DNA of 55,139 nucleotides from UBA5336 sp039815055 (GCA_039815055.1 JBCCAA010000009.1:1-55139); one strand, 5' to 3'. Shown: positions 24,401 through 32,690, counted from the first letter of the stretch. Notes: a model not told the origin generated them from the letters alone. Numbers and translations are program-made.

Positions 24401-26997
24401 GGCGCCGTCTGGTTGTCATCATAATCGATGCTCGCGGTGACCCCGCCACCCTGACTGGTGGCCGTGGCCTTGCGGCGCAGAGGGACGACAAACGTGCCGG
24501 TACCCGTCAGGGTTTCGTCAATTAGCGAAACGGTCGGCCCACCGGCAGCGCCATCATCATAAGTGACACTCGCACCGCCGCCGAGGCCGCCGCCATACGT
24601 CGGCACTGACGGAGTCACTAGCTCAAAATCAGTGCCCAGACCCAGTGAAGCCAGTAGGTTGCGGATCTGCAGCTGGTCGGTCTCATTGCTTATCGTGACC
24701 GTCGCGTCTACGGCCTCGCAAACATCGATGACCGTGTCAGATAGGGTTACCGCCACGTCGCCAACGGCGCGCTGCCAGGTCACATAGTCGCCCATGCTAT
24801 AGGTTACGGTGCCAGGGCCTCCCGGCACACAGGCCGATGCGCCCTCCGTCCCGTTTTGCAGGGTGAGCGTAGAAAATTGCTCAACGCGGATAGAAGTTCC
24901 GACACCAAACACACTGTCAGGCGCGGTCGCGGAATAGCGAAAGTTCAGCGCGTCACCGGCCACCGACGCATCGCCATCAACAGCTGCAATGAAATCCAGA
25001 TCAATGGTGAAGCCCGTCGAATTGGTGGACACAGACCCACCCGGCACCGCCGTCCAAGCGCCGGAATTTAGTTGATATTCCAAGGACGAGGCGGTGAGTG
25101 TCACCCCTGAAAGCCCGCCGAAATCATCTGCATAGGTTGAGCTGGCCCAAACCCCTGAATCGTCGCCGGGGAAGGAAAACCCAGCCAGGAATCCGCCTTC
25201 TTCACCCTCTCCCTCTTCGCGCAAGCCATCACCATCATCGACCGAGCCAGTTTCAAAGGGTTCAGCCGAAGCATTGAAATCCTGGACGACCAGAGCACGC
25301 GTCGAGCTGGACAGAATGAATTCATAGCCATCGCCGTCACTGGCGTTGCAGGTGCCGCTGGAATAGGTGCCGGCAATCGTTCCTGAGCTGGCATAGGAAA
25401 GCCCGGCATCGCAGGGGTCATCGGACGCGGATATCCCGATTGTGAGCGTTTCCGCGCCCGCGGCGAGATCGGCCCTTGGGATAGACCAGGTGACCGTGTC
25501 TCCTGCGCCGCAAGCCCCCGTGCAAACGACACTGCCAGAAGAGGCGCTAAGGATCGCGCCATCCTGAATGCCGTCGGGCAGCGTATAGGTGACCGGCACA
25601 GGATCGGTATCGAGTGTGGCCGCGTCCACCGCGCTGGCCGTCAGCGTCAACGCCGCGGACTCGCCCAGCGACAATCGCTCCGGCCCGGCCACAGCCAGGG
25701 AAACGCTGGGCTCAGCTTCCGACCCCACCGATCCGACCTGCGCCGGCGTGGCGAATGGGGTGGCGCACTGATCCTCAAACTGCGTGGTGACGGTAAACCC
25801 GATTGAGCCCGGCGCGGTGCAGACCGTGGAGCTATCTTCCACGGTGATGGTCAGCAATTCTTCTTCACCCGCAGCCAGTGGCGCAGTGCGTGTGACCTGA
25901 CCGTTAGAAGCGGTGTAGGACCAGCCCGAACTGACCGAAACCACGTTCAGCGGCGCGCTTTCGAGATTGGTATCGACAACCAGGTTCGACGCATCGCCGT
26001 CACCGGTGTTGTCCAGGCCAATCGTGATTGTGCCGGTGCCGCCGAATGCGATCTGGGTGGACCCGATGGTGGCCTCAACGAACGGGGTTTGCAGCTGGAG
26101 TTGCACCGAAGCGTCCGCGCTGTCGGAAAGTGTGCCGGTGCGCTCTGTCAGGGCAACGCTATTGGTCAGGCCGTCGCACAAGGCAACTGTGGCCGTCACG
26201 TCCGCGCTAAGTGTTTCACCCGGCGCGAGATAGGGGATGGACAGAGCCGTGCTGTTGACGCTGGGCGCGGGGCTGACCGGTGATGTCGGTGCGATGCTGT
26301 TAAGGGTCAGCCCGGCCCCGAGCCCGGCTTCATCCAATTGGACGTCAAACAGCGCGCCGAGACCGGAATTGGTCACCGAGATGTCCCAGGTGACGCTGGA
26401 GCCGACGGTTGACGAGGTCACCCCGGGTGACTTCTCCAGCAAGACTGCGCCTGCGCGCACGGTAAATCCCTGGCTGGCCGTGGCTGACTGGTCCAATGTA
26501 CCGCCATCGGTGCTGGTCGCCTCGGCAAGCGTCGACACAGAATAGGTGCCCGCTGGCGTGCCCGCCGGCGCGATGACGCCAAAATCAAGGCTGAGATTGC
26601 AGCTGGCCGGCAGATCATAACCGCCGAAATCGAAGGTCAGCGTATCGATTGCGCGGCTGACCGACACGGATGGGGCAGCGCCACACGCAGGCCCGTCCAA
26701 GGATAGATTGAGAGCGCCTGTGCGCTCTGAAAACCCGGCCGGAAGATCGGCTGAAACGATGACGTCGAAGGCCGGATCGGTCGCCGACCCATTGCTAATG
26801 ACGACGCCAAACCGGTCTCCGCTGGCGGTGGCATCGGCACTACCGTCCCAGGCGCCAGCAATATCCATATGTGTGCGGGCGGAATCGGCAGGGTTGAACG
26901 CAAGGCTGGTTGAAACCTGCGCACCTGCCTGCAGCGCGCCCAGGAGACTGGCCGAACCGAGAAGTGAAGTCTTCAGAAGATGAGCGGTAAGACGCAA
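18415..26997 (-). CDS. giant secreted DUF11-type repeat protein, 2860 aa
   Basis: First gene of the cluster. A signal peptide (residues 1-26, ending LQAGA) is followed by a long series of beta-sandwich repeats of DUF11/TIGR01451 type, e.g. LEKSPGVTSSTVGSSVTWDI, VSKTGRNV and VKTVRNV units with GDxIxxxVxxxNxG cores. Cysteine pairs recur, notably two C...(x)WGC blocks (NTVNAEWGC and NVADVTWGC). The two shared C-terminal modules occupy about 2608-2738 (PDQRETTQPGTTIIYPHLMD) and 2739-2860 (ALDRDCDG, PGDCVVFRITYRNDG, ending VVYGVRVEE). The start is TTG at 26997 with GGGGG five bases upstream; no in-frame ATG fits the signal peptide. It lacks the N-terminal NQA module of its partners. No catalytic domain is recognised. 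Confidence 0.85.
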   Translation of the reverse strand: MRLTAHLLKTSLLGSASLLGALQAGAQVSTSLAFNPADSARTHMDIAGAWDGSADATASGDRFGVVISNGSATDPAFDVIVSADLPAGFSERTGALNLSLDGPACGAAPSVSVSRAIDTLTFDFGGYDLPASCNLSLDFGVIAPAGTPAGTYSVSTLAEATSTDGGTLDQSATASQGFTVRAGAVLLEKSPGVTSSTVGSSVTWDISVTNSGLGALFDVQLDEAGLGAGLTLNSIAPTSPVSPAPSVNSTALSIPYLAPGETLSADVTATVALCDGLTNSVALTERTGTLSDSADASVQLQLQTPFVEATIGSTQIAFGGTGTITIGLDNTGDGDASNLVVDTNLESAPLNVVSVSSGWSYTASNGQVTRTAPLAAGEEELLTITVEDSSTVCTAPGSIGFTVTTQFEDQCATPFATPAQVGSVGSEAEPSVSLAVAGPERLSLGESAALTLTASAVDAATLDTDPVPVTYTLPDGIQDGAILSASSGSVVCTGACGAGDTVTWSIPRADLAAGAETLTIGISASDDPCDAGLSYASSGTIAGTYSSGTCNASDGDGYEFILSSSTRALVVQDFNASAEPFETGSVDDGDGLREEGEGEEGGFLAGFSFPGDDSGVWASSTYADDFGGLSGVTLTASSLEYQLNSGAWTAVPGGSVSTNSTGFTIDLDFIAAVDGDASVAGDALNFRYSATAPDSVFGVGTSIRVEQFSTLTLQNGTEGASACVPGGPGTVTYSMGDYVTWQRAVGDVAVTLSDTVIDVCEAVDATVTISNETDQLQIRNLLASLGLGTDFELVTPSVPTYGGGLGGGASVTYDDGAAGGPTVSLIDETLTGTGTFVVPLRRKATATSQGGGVTASIDYDDNQTAPAGGQSFSASASATPQLVRNAKLELFVSPSDLPVSSDTASWGLTVTNTGSGVAFGAEVSDTVPAGLSISSANLTAMDAVNGAYTATAAGSTVTWAIGDLPPGESVDLTVIADVAGSTCSIPAGANTVNAEWGCGGVTSQLQVNTRPDLTFPDGNIQVLHDTTGAFASLCGSGQIVLIVRNAGASEVRDVSLSEALNTASTGMALVGGSVEYSTNNGSSWSSAGSVAASSTLNFDSTNIPPLALMGPFGSSSDEVLIRFGITTDARTNSNSTASASGSAVLHCGDAVSSPASGFAVPLDRPEIRVSKTGRNVTTATSLSETVYGRPGDTIEWNVEVRNVGDIATSELRLRDLLAGSGGSATITGGGLTNEPVTTDYIDVDEIASGGTATFTITEILGSTCANGSNVADVTWGCSAQTVGSASEISSPIDNTDDAGLVMRPTAPDMDLDIAMTAAGGAGAPTLNGEVTLTLTNNGAPFTNGDFTVELPAGYVIDTSQTPVFINSDATSDRVTGVSVNAAVANTPVIELNGGGGWVRNGAEISVTFPVVATGLSDAVSDEDVRVETTSDGTDPAPLADGTARVTLDFESACADAGSVTDTVTIDPKTPDLDIDITDPLARVVSGTGDTTSINVVVTNNGDTQADNGSVSILTGAGWSGSAPTGCTGSMPGTLTCSLDGASALGTGASRTFTLDLTVANETSPLSVEATVEGDIEDAIGTDTGVDFSLDAIAARVLGFRQTLDLFSTSETDFDAPADLQIGEDGLLRLTSVWFGGGSETISNVSIDLDFEASDRFAYLSQTGSAIASSLLASGATGPTQTYTLANFTGSLTHVLDIAVRALDDTANTSGATFDFVSEASSDFLGSTFDASAADYPLVAGRTETLTTDRPVLEAVKTVRNVTASGTFAETATGDAGDVIEFRVVISNSGSAPLFDLDITDAMPTGLTPVAFAADTLDNDGDGSTDEASEGDVDDQDLTFNTTESGGTQFDSLAAGASVTLLYRATVDATVNPAQMLVNDAKAEGDTLAGATGSQSAPTGGNGTALGAAELTAEDTATLTIDALALTKSLVITSVGGDDSTDVVVGEQADFQLQIVLPAGTVEDFIVEDGLPDGLALVARQAPAFGSGISCGSSTIAPATLPETGPSLIAQWNFGTCTVADTTSENRTLTLVYTGQVENAAAVNDGDDLPNLARYNHSRVAEAVEIAPVTLSVGEPDLTLALTVSPATNVDAGDVLTWTYTLQNTGTAPAYNVDLVSLLNDNGVADGADGDVNTTANFGDALRDIIAFDCALTPTDTTSTPGDFVYSFDAGDGDGDANDEPGDCETLYRNISVDGLAAGASLTFSFEATTAEDITLRTSLIGAGAVSGTSLPAGAPGQGDTTYERTSGADASNGGRYGDAVTSGFVTRTPAGSQKTFTATSDANTSPDSGDAIDVAIGETYTARITYRFDEGTSRSANLRNRVRVRNANNPADVELLAARLERSSTDITAAGDPSGINAAGAGVPVDVTSLMTQSENASYTFFNLSLGDVVNAGNAGAPETGRNIDTFTVEYDFRVLDVASNAVGAFIDDQGQTRLRDGEDTQLTNGGETRRATIVEPDISVSKTSADSDGLLTGGETVRYTLTASNASVAGAGPAYNALLQDVLPPALRANGVSPVSILIDGASPASAPTFSYNASSGLAQWSFSDADVLLPGQSIVIIYDATADAVISPGTTHTNMFEVAAVYSQASSQPIERRQSPRSPQASVTLGAPEIAFYPDQRETTQPGTTIIYPHLMDIPTSLAGATLDFSSTSSRSLGWEVWYDSDGNGALSGGDTLWVNGSAAPTGETLQFFVRSQIPADAQDGYRDSTTFAATVTLGSTVLTQSVTDITTVSRLSAGELKAGKFMALDRDCDGSLTDELPTDASFEITKNAEPGDCVVFRITYRNDGTGQISDVDVRDQVPAYTLYRSGTAAFEMTPSGLTPGTLTAPADGTRGALAFPYTGTVEPGEEGSVVYGVRVEE

Positions 26998-27193
26998 ACC
27001 GACCCCCTTTTTTCAATCGGTGGGTGCAAGGTTTTGGGTTACCGAATCGTTAAGTCTTCTGTGATTGAGCGGTCTGAGAACGGCGATTGGGATTGGTCAT
27101 CCGGGCCACGTTATGACCGACTACGCCGCACACACCGTTCCAACTTTCGCCAATACGCTCGACAGGGCGGCGACAATCTCCGACTATGGTTTT

Positions 27194-28171
27194 ATGATGA
27201 AGTCTGACCAAATTCACCACCACCTGCGCACCGGCCTTGGGTGGCTGCTAGCCAGCGTCGCCGTGGCGGCCTGCTCCCCTGCCGTTGCCGTTGAGGCCGA
27301 GCTGGATTGGATCGCGCTTGACGGCGGTTGCTTCACCCTGGGCGATGATCGCACCTATCCCGAAGAAGGCCCTGCGCGTGAGGCCTGCGTGCCCGCGTTT
27401 GACATGACGGCGACAGAAGTCACCAATCGCCAGTTCACGGCCTTTGTGGACGAGACCGGCTATCTGACCCGGGCTGAGCGCGGGTGGCGCGCCGATGAGG
27501 CGGGCAGTCCCGGTGCAGACTTGCCGCCCGGTTCAGCTGTCTTCTCGCCACCGGAAGGGATTGCACCGCGAAATTTGAACTGGTGGGCATTTGTCGATGG
27601 CGCCACCTGGCGCACGCCAAATGGGGAAGGCAGCGCCGCGCCATCGCCCGATGCGCCGGTCGTGCATGTCACTCGCGCAGATGCAAAGGCCTACGCGGAC
27701 TGGGCGGGTGGCCGCCTGCCAACCGAAGCGGAATGGGAGTTTGCCGCACGTGGCGGACTGGACGGTCAAGTCTATGCATGGGGCGATGATACATCGGCGC
27801 CCGCCATAGAGCTTGCGAATACATGGCAAGGCCTTTTTCCACTGTCAGACACGGGCGATGATGGCTTTGAGGGCATCGCACCCGTCGGGTCTTATCCGCC
27901 GAACGGCTATGGCTTTTATGATATCGTCGGAAACGTCTGGGAGTGGACGTCTTCACCCCACGCGCCATCGCATAGCGATGTCGACCGAACTCGCGCCGGG
28001 AGCAGCGGCATCGATCCAACCCAACCGGGCATCCCCGTAGGGACGATCAAAGGCGGGTCTTTTCTCTGCGCCAGATCTTATTGCTACCGCTTCCGGCCCG
28101 CCGCGCGCCAGGCCCAGGACTTGGCGTTTGGAACCTCCCATATCGGGTTTCGCATCGTCCGGGACGATTGA
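27194..28171 (+). CDS. exported formylglycine-generating-enzyme-like lipoprotein
   Basis: A 325-residue protein of the FGE/SUMF1 sulfatase-modifying family. From ATG 27194 there is a lipoprotein signal with lipobox VAAC (C27). The FGE-sulfatase fold follows with GGCFTLGDD near the start, the TATEVTNRQF block, LPTEAEWEFAARGG and YDIVGNVWEWTSS. The C-terminal signature GGSFLCARSYCYRFRPAAR keeps both cysteines that bind copper in true FGE (C292 and C297), and the FGFR-like ending IGFRI. True FGE oxidises the cysteine of C-x-P-x-R in type I sulfatases to formylglycine. I found no such motif in the neighbouring proteins, so the target is unknown. Upstream in-frame starts would bury the signal peptide. 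Confidence 0.85.
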   Translation: MMKSDQIHHHLRTGLGWLLASVAVAACSPAVAVEAELDWIALDGGCFTLGDDRTYPEEGPAREACVPAFDMTATEVTNRQFTAFVDETGYLTRAERGWRADEAGSPGADLPPGSAVFSPPEGIAPRNLNWWAFVDGATWRTPNGEGSAAPSPDAPVVHVTRADAKAYADWAGGRLPTEAEWEFAARGGLDGQVYAWGDDTSAPAIELANTWQGLFPLSDTGDDGFEGIAPVGSYPPNGYGFYDIVGNVWEWTSSPHAPSHSDVDRTRAGSSGIDPTQPGIPVGTIKGGSFLCARSYCYRFRPAARQAQDLAFGTSHIGFRIVRDD

Positions 28172-28182
28172 TCTTGGCGGAT

Positions 28183-31100
28183 CTATTCTGCCGGAGCAGG
28201 CAGGCCCTGGTGCGGCTCGGCCAATGGCGCGCTGAAGGCTTCGCGGCGTTTTCCGCTGAATAGGTAGGCAAAAAAGCGTTTCAAATCAGCGCCGATACCA
28301 TATAGCGCCGGCACAAAGAACAAGGTCACCAACAGCGCGAAGGCCACACCATAGGCCAGCCCGATCGCCACGGGGATCAGCCATTGCGCCTGGATAGACT
28401 GCTCCATCATCAACGGCAAAAGGCCGACAAACGTGGTCACGGAGGTCAGCAGAATCGGTCGAAAACGCCGGGTGCCGGCCTCCACCAGCGCATCAGCCGC
28501 TGAAAGGCCCTGAACGCGCAATTTATGGACATAGTCGATCAGGACAAGATTATCGTTCACCGCCACGCCGGCGGCTGCCAATATGCCGAGATACGAGAAA
28601 ATTCCGATAGACGCGCCCATCACAAGGTGGCCAATGATTCCGCCGCAAACGCAAAACGGGATCGCGGCCAACAAGATTAACGCCGGTTCAGAATAAGACT
28701 TGAACGCCACGGCGACGAGGAAATAAGCCACCCCAATGGCAATCAGGAGCAAGGTGAAGATCTCGGTGATGAACTCCTGTTCGCCTTCGGCCCGGCCGAT
28801 ATTTCCCCGCGTCACTTCAGGGTGCGCACGGTCAAAGTCTTCGAAATAGTTGTTATCCAGCTCTTCACGGATCTCACTGATCCGGTCGGTGACAACTTCA
28901 GCGCTGACGATGATCGCGCGCTGGCGTTCCCGGCGCAGGATCTGGGTAACACCCTTTTCAAAGCTGAGATCAGCCACCGTGCGCAGGGGCACTTCCCGTC
29001 CATCCTGGGTGCGGATGCGGATATTGTTCAGGAAATCGAGGGATTCCCGATCGACCCTTGGATAGCGCACGAAGACGCGAACATCTTCGCCGTCGCGCGG
29101 CAAACGCTGGACTTCTTCGCCAAAGAACCCCTGACGGACTTGGCGTGCCACATCCGCCCGTGTGAGACCCAGGGCCTCAGCGCCAGGTTTCAGATCGAAC
29201 CGGATCTCTTCAGCCGCGCTGCGCGTGTCATTCACGACGTTGTAGACACCCTCATAGCTGCGCAGTTGGGCAATCAGGTCTTCCGCCGCCAGATTAAGCG
29301 CATCGAGATCGCCAGAATTCAGCACATACTGGATCGGTGGACCGTTCCAATCGGCCGTGTAGTTCACGCTGATCGTCTCAGCATCGGGCACGTCGCCGAT
29401 GAGTTCCCGCAAACGATCGGCCGTTTCCTTGATGGTGAGGGTGCGCGTTTCCGGGGGCACCAGTTTGACCAGCGCCAACACCTGATTGTTGCGCGAACGA
29501 GTGTACCAATTCTCGATCAGTTCGCCCTCACCGCCGGTGCTTTCATTGACCTCTTCGACCAACTGCTTCTCAGCGATCTGAATCTGGCGAAGCACTTCAA
29601 GCGTGCGCTCATAAGGCGTGCCTTCGGGCAGGTCGACCGAGATCGCAATCTGATCAGATTCCGGTTCGGGGAAGAACGCTGTTTTGACCAGGCCATTCGA
29701 CATGAGCCCGATAGACAGGATCATCGCAGCAAGAAACAGGGACGCCGTCAGGTATCGATGCCGCAGCGAAGCGCGCATCACCGGCCGGTAAATGTGGCGG
29801 GCGAACCAGACGATACTGTCGGCGAGCGACTGCTGGAATCTTGCAATCGGGTTGCGCGGATTGACCGGTTTGAGATGTGACAGGTGCGCGGGAAGGATGA
29901 GCAGGGACTCCACCAGGGAGAACACCAATGCCAGGATCACCACCAGCGATATGGCCCGGGTGAACTCGCTGGTCGGGCCGGACAGGAACATCCAGGGCGC
30001 AAAGAAAATCGCGGTGGTGGCGACCGCGAAAACCACCGGCTTCATCACCATGGCCGTGCCGTTTACAGCCGCGTCCACGCCGCTTTCGCCCTCTTCCGTC
30101 TTTGCATGTATCGCCTCGCCGACGATGATCGCGTCATCCACAACCACACCGATGACCAAAAGGAACGCAAACGTGGAAAGCATGTTCAGCGACACGTTGA
30201 ACAGCGGCAACAGGGCCAGCCCGCCCGCAAAGGCAATGGCGATACCAATGCCCACCCAGAATGCCACGATGGGGCGCAGGAACAAAAATAGCGTGATCAT
30301 CACCAGGATCAGACCCGTGATGAAGCTCGACCCGATGGTCACCATCCGCCCGCGATACTCATCGGCGGCGTCGTCCCAGAGGGTCATTGAAATGCCGTCC
30401 GGCAGGTTGCCTTCCTGCTCGGCGAGATAGCCGAGAACATTGTCGGACATTTTCACCACATCCATGTCCGGCCCACTCATGACCTGAACGAGAATGGTGC
30501 GTTCGCCATTGACCGTGGCCAGCAACTCAACCTGCTCAAACCCGTCAATCACCGTGGCGACATCCCCGACACGGATCAGCGCACCATTGCTCAACTGGCG
30601 CACGACGATATTCTCAAATTCCTGGCGTGTGTCGGCCTGGGCGCGCATTGCAAGGGTCATGTTGCCTCCATCGGTGCGAACACTGCCGGCCGACTGGTTG
30701 AGCGACGTGCTTCGAACCGCAGCGGCGACATCTCCAAGGGTCAGCCCGTACCGGCGCAACGCGTCTTCGGAGACCTCAATCGAGACTTCCTCGCCGCGCA
30801 CACCAAACAGTTCCACAGCCGGGATGTATCCAAGCAGACCGATCTCTCGCCGGGTTTTCTCGGCAAACCTTTTGAGCTCCCGCTCGCTGACATTTTCATC
30901 GCCTGATACGGCGACGCGGATCATCTCGTTGCGGCTGGCAAACAGTCTCAATTGCGGCGGTTCAGCGGCCGCTGGGAACGTGCTGATCGAATCGACCTGG
31001 CGTTTGATATCGGCCAGGAACGCGGCCTCATCCATATCCATGTCACCTTGAACATAGAGCGCACCATATCCCTCGCCGGACACAGACCAGAGCCGGCTCA

Positions 31101-31332
31101 GTCCTTCGACACCGCTGACGGCTTCTTCCAGGCGAACAACAATCTGTTCTTCCACATCCTGAGGTGAGGCCCCCTGCCAGGTCACCACGACTTCGGCAGC
31201 AGGGAACTCCACATAAGGGTCGAGTTCCCGCTCGATGGAGACGTAAGAGACAATGCCACCGATGAGGATGGCGATCATGAGAAGATTGGCTGCGACCGGA
31301 TTGTCGGCCCACCAGCGGATGATACCTTGCAT
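28183..31332 (-). CDS. RND efflux transporter, inner-membrane pump subunit
   Basis: 1049 residues, the normal length for AcrB/MexB/HAE-type pumps. A first membrane helix at about 12-32 is followed by a large periplasmic porter loop. TM4 carries the proton-relay aspartate pair in GVVVDDAIIVGEA (D399, D400), and the duplicated second half has its own helices ending in VTTFVGLLPLMMEQS and LVTLFFVPALYGIGA. Function: proton-driven export of lipophilic or cationic compounds, or envelope components, through an adaptor and an outer-membrane channel. The adaptor gene lies 11 bp upstream. No TolC-like channel is in the window, so a shared one is presumably used. Substrate unknown. Confidence 0.93.
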   Translation of the reverse strand: MQGIIRWWADNPVAANLLMIAILIGGIVSYVSIERELDPYVEFPAAEVVVTWQGASPQDVEEQIVVRLEEAVSGVEGLSRLWSVSGEGYGALYVQGDMDMDEAAFLADIKRQVDSISTFPAAAEPPQLRLFASRNEMIRVAVSGDENVSERELKRFAEKTRREIGLLGYIPAVELFGVRGEEVSIEVSEDALRRYGLTLGDVAAAVRSTSLNQSAGSVRTDGGNMTLAMRAQADTRQEFENIVVRQLSNGALIRVGDVATVIDGFEQVELLATVNGERTILVQVMSGPDMDVVKMSDNVLGYLAEQEGNLPDGISMTLWDDAADEYRGRMVTIGSSFITGLILVMITLFLFLRPIVAFWVGIGIAIAFAGGLALLPLFNVSLNMLSTFAFLLVIGVVVDDAIIVGEAIHAKTEEGESGVDAAVNGTAMVMKPVVFAVATTAIFFAPWMFLSGPTSEFTRAISLVVILALVFSLVESLLILPAHLSHLKPVNPRNPIARFQQSLADSIVWFARHIYRPVMRASLRHRYLTASLFLAAMILSIGLMSNGLVKTAFFPEPESDQIAISVDLPEGTPYERTLEVLRQIQIAEKQLVEEVNESTGGEGELIENWYTRSRNNQVLALVKLVPPETRTLTIKETADRLRELIGDVPDAETISVNYTADWNGPPIQYVLNSGDLDALNLAAEDLIAQLRSYEGVYNVVNDTRSAAEEIRFDLKPGAEALGLTRADVARQVRQGFFGEEVQRLPRDGEDVRVFVRYPRVDRESLDFLNNIRIRTQDGREVPLRTVADLSFEKGVTQILRRERQRAIIVSAEVVTDRISEIREELDNNYFEDFDRAHPEVTRGNIGRAEGEQEFITEIFTLLLIAIGVAYFLVAVAFKSYSEPALILLAAIPFCVCGGIIGHLVMGASIGIFSYLGILAAAGVAVNDNLVLIDYVHKLRVQGLSAADALVEAGTRRFRPILLTSVTTFVGLLPLMMEQSIQAQWLIPVAIGLAYGVAFALLVTLFFVPALYGIGADLKRFFAYLFSGKRREAFSAPLAEPHQGLPAPAE

Positions 31333-31343
31333 TACCCCCTCCC

Positions 31344-32609
31344 CTATTCTGCGATGACCGAAGTGTCGCCTTCGGTAGCTGCGCCATCGGCCAAAAGACT
31401 CTCCGGCTCGACAGGATTGATCTTCATACCATTTCCGGCGTCGCGGACTGGCGATGTGATCACCTTTTCACCGGGCAACAATCCACTGGAGAGCACGGCG
31501 CGCTGCCGGTTCGATGAGACCACGGTCACCGGCCTGATTTCGAGTGTATCGTCTTCGCCAGCCACAAAGACGCGGTCGTCTCCGCGCAGCGCCGTTCTTG
31601 GGACCACCACGCTATCGGGCAGGGTCAGCCCTTGAATCTCTGCGGTAACAAACAAGCCAACTGCCAACGGCACCCCATTGTCGCTGGCCGCGCCATAGGG
31701 GTCTTCAACTTCGACATAGGCAAACAGCACGCGGGTTTCGGTATCGATGCTGCTGTCAGTGCGCGTGACCCGGCCAGTCCAGGTATGCTGCCGGTCTGCC
31801 ACCAGTGCGGTCAGGGTGACAGTGGGTCCGGGCACCTCACGGGTTGCGACAAACCCGATGCCGAGCCCCAGGCTTGCAAGGTCACGATCGGTGAGCGCCA
31901 CCGGAATTTCCACGATATCACTGGCGAAAATCTCCCCCAGGGGCGCCCCCGGCGTGATGTAGGCGCCCGTATTCACCGTGCGGGAGCGGACCCTGCCCGT
32001 GAAGGGCGCACGCACATCGGCGCGCGAGAGGTTAAGCCGCGCCTCATCCAGGGCCGCTTCTGCCGAGGCAAGGCGCGCTTCAGCCTCAGCTACTTGCGGA
32101 CGCCTCAGAGCCAGGTCCGACACATCATCAATGCCGAGATCGGCGATGTCCTGCTGGGCCGTGCGCGCCTCAGATTGTGCTTGCACGAGCGCGGTTTCGG
32201 CCTGGGCAACATTGGCCTGGGCCTGGGTGACACGAAGCGAAAACTCAGCAGGGTCAACGCGCACGAGCAAGTCACCCCGCCGGAACGCACCGCCGGGCAA
32301 AAGAGTGTCGGACACCAAGGCGACCCGTCCACCGACTTCCGAAGCCAGGACAACGGAGGTGCGCGGCCGTACTTCGCCCTGTGAGACCACGCTTAGAAAA
32401 ACCGTTTCTGTGACAGCCGGCGCGATCAAGACCGGCAAGGCCTCTACCACGTCTTCATTCTCTTCTGGCTCCGGGCTGAACGCGCTCATGCCGATGGATC
32501 CGACCACGGCGCCGACCAGGACGAGGACCGGCAGAATGAGGAAAATCACCCTCTTGATCCAAAGTCCAAGACGCCCTTTGCCGCCTGTATCGTTTTCGAC
32601 ATGTGTCAT
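31344..32609 (-). CDS. RND periplasmic adaptor (membrane-fusion) protein
   Basis: 421 residues, AcrA/HlyD-family adaptor. The N-terminus is a single membrane anchor (IKRVIFLILPVLVLVGAVVG, about residues 18-37). A lipoyl-like half motif (VLASEVGGRVALVSDTLLPG) follows, then a helical hairpin rich in alanine and glutamine (about 130-195), the second lipoyl half (RADVRAPFTGRVRSRTVNTG), a beta-barrel and a membrane-proximal domain (VVPRTALRGDDRVFV). It bridges the pump at 28183-31332 to an outer-membrane channel. First gene of the operon; its ATG is about 50 bp after a candidate promoter and palindromic operator. Confidence 0.93.
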   Translation of the reverse strand: MTHVENDTGGKGRLGLWIKRVIFLILPVLVLVGAVVGSIGMSAFSPEPEENEDVVEALPVLIAPAVTETVFLSVVSQGEVRPRTSVVLASEVGGRVALVSDTLLPGGAFRRGDLLVRVDPAEFSLRVTQAQANVAQAETALVQAQSEARTAQQDIADLGIDDVSDLALRRPQVAEAEARLASAEAALDEARLNLSRADVRAPFTGRVRSRTVNTGAYITPGAPLGEIFASDIVEIPVALTDRDLASLGLGIGFVATREVPGPTVTLTALVADRQHTWTGRVTRTDSSIDTETRVLFAYVEVEDPYGAASDNGVPLAVGLFVTAEIQGLTLPDSVVVPRTALRGDDRVFVAGEDDTLEIRPVTVVSSNRQRAVLSSGLLPGEKVITSPVRDAGNGMKINPVEPESLLADGAATEGDTSVIAE

Positions 32610-32659
32610 TTTAAGTGTTCCCGCGCTCTTTCACCCAAACAAGGGCATCCCTTCATCGC

Positions 32660-32687
32660 TAAATACCAAACTATTATCTTTTATCAA
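32660..32687 (-). promoter_or_regulatory. candidate promoter of the RND operon
   Basis: Read on the minus strand, TTGATA (32682-32687) and TATTTA (32660-32665) are spaced by 16 bases in an AT-rich island unlike the surrounding GC-rich DNA. The adaptor ATG lies 50 bases downstream. Confidence 0.5.
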
Positions 32688-32690
32688 TAA

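Noticed and set aside
5731..26997. The repeat genes as assembly duplication or a CRISPR-like array
   Set aside because: The repeats are divergent protein domains with continuous frames, no near-identical DNA repeats of fixed length and no spacer pattern.
28822..29880. 352-codon plus-strand frame
   Set aside because: Lies wholly antisense to the RND pump gene, whose motifs are complete.
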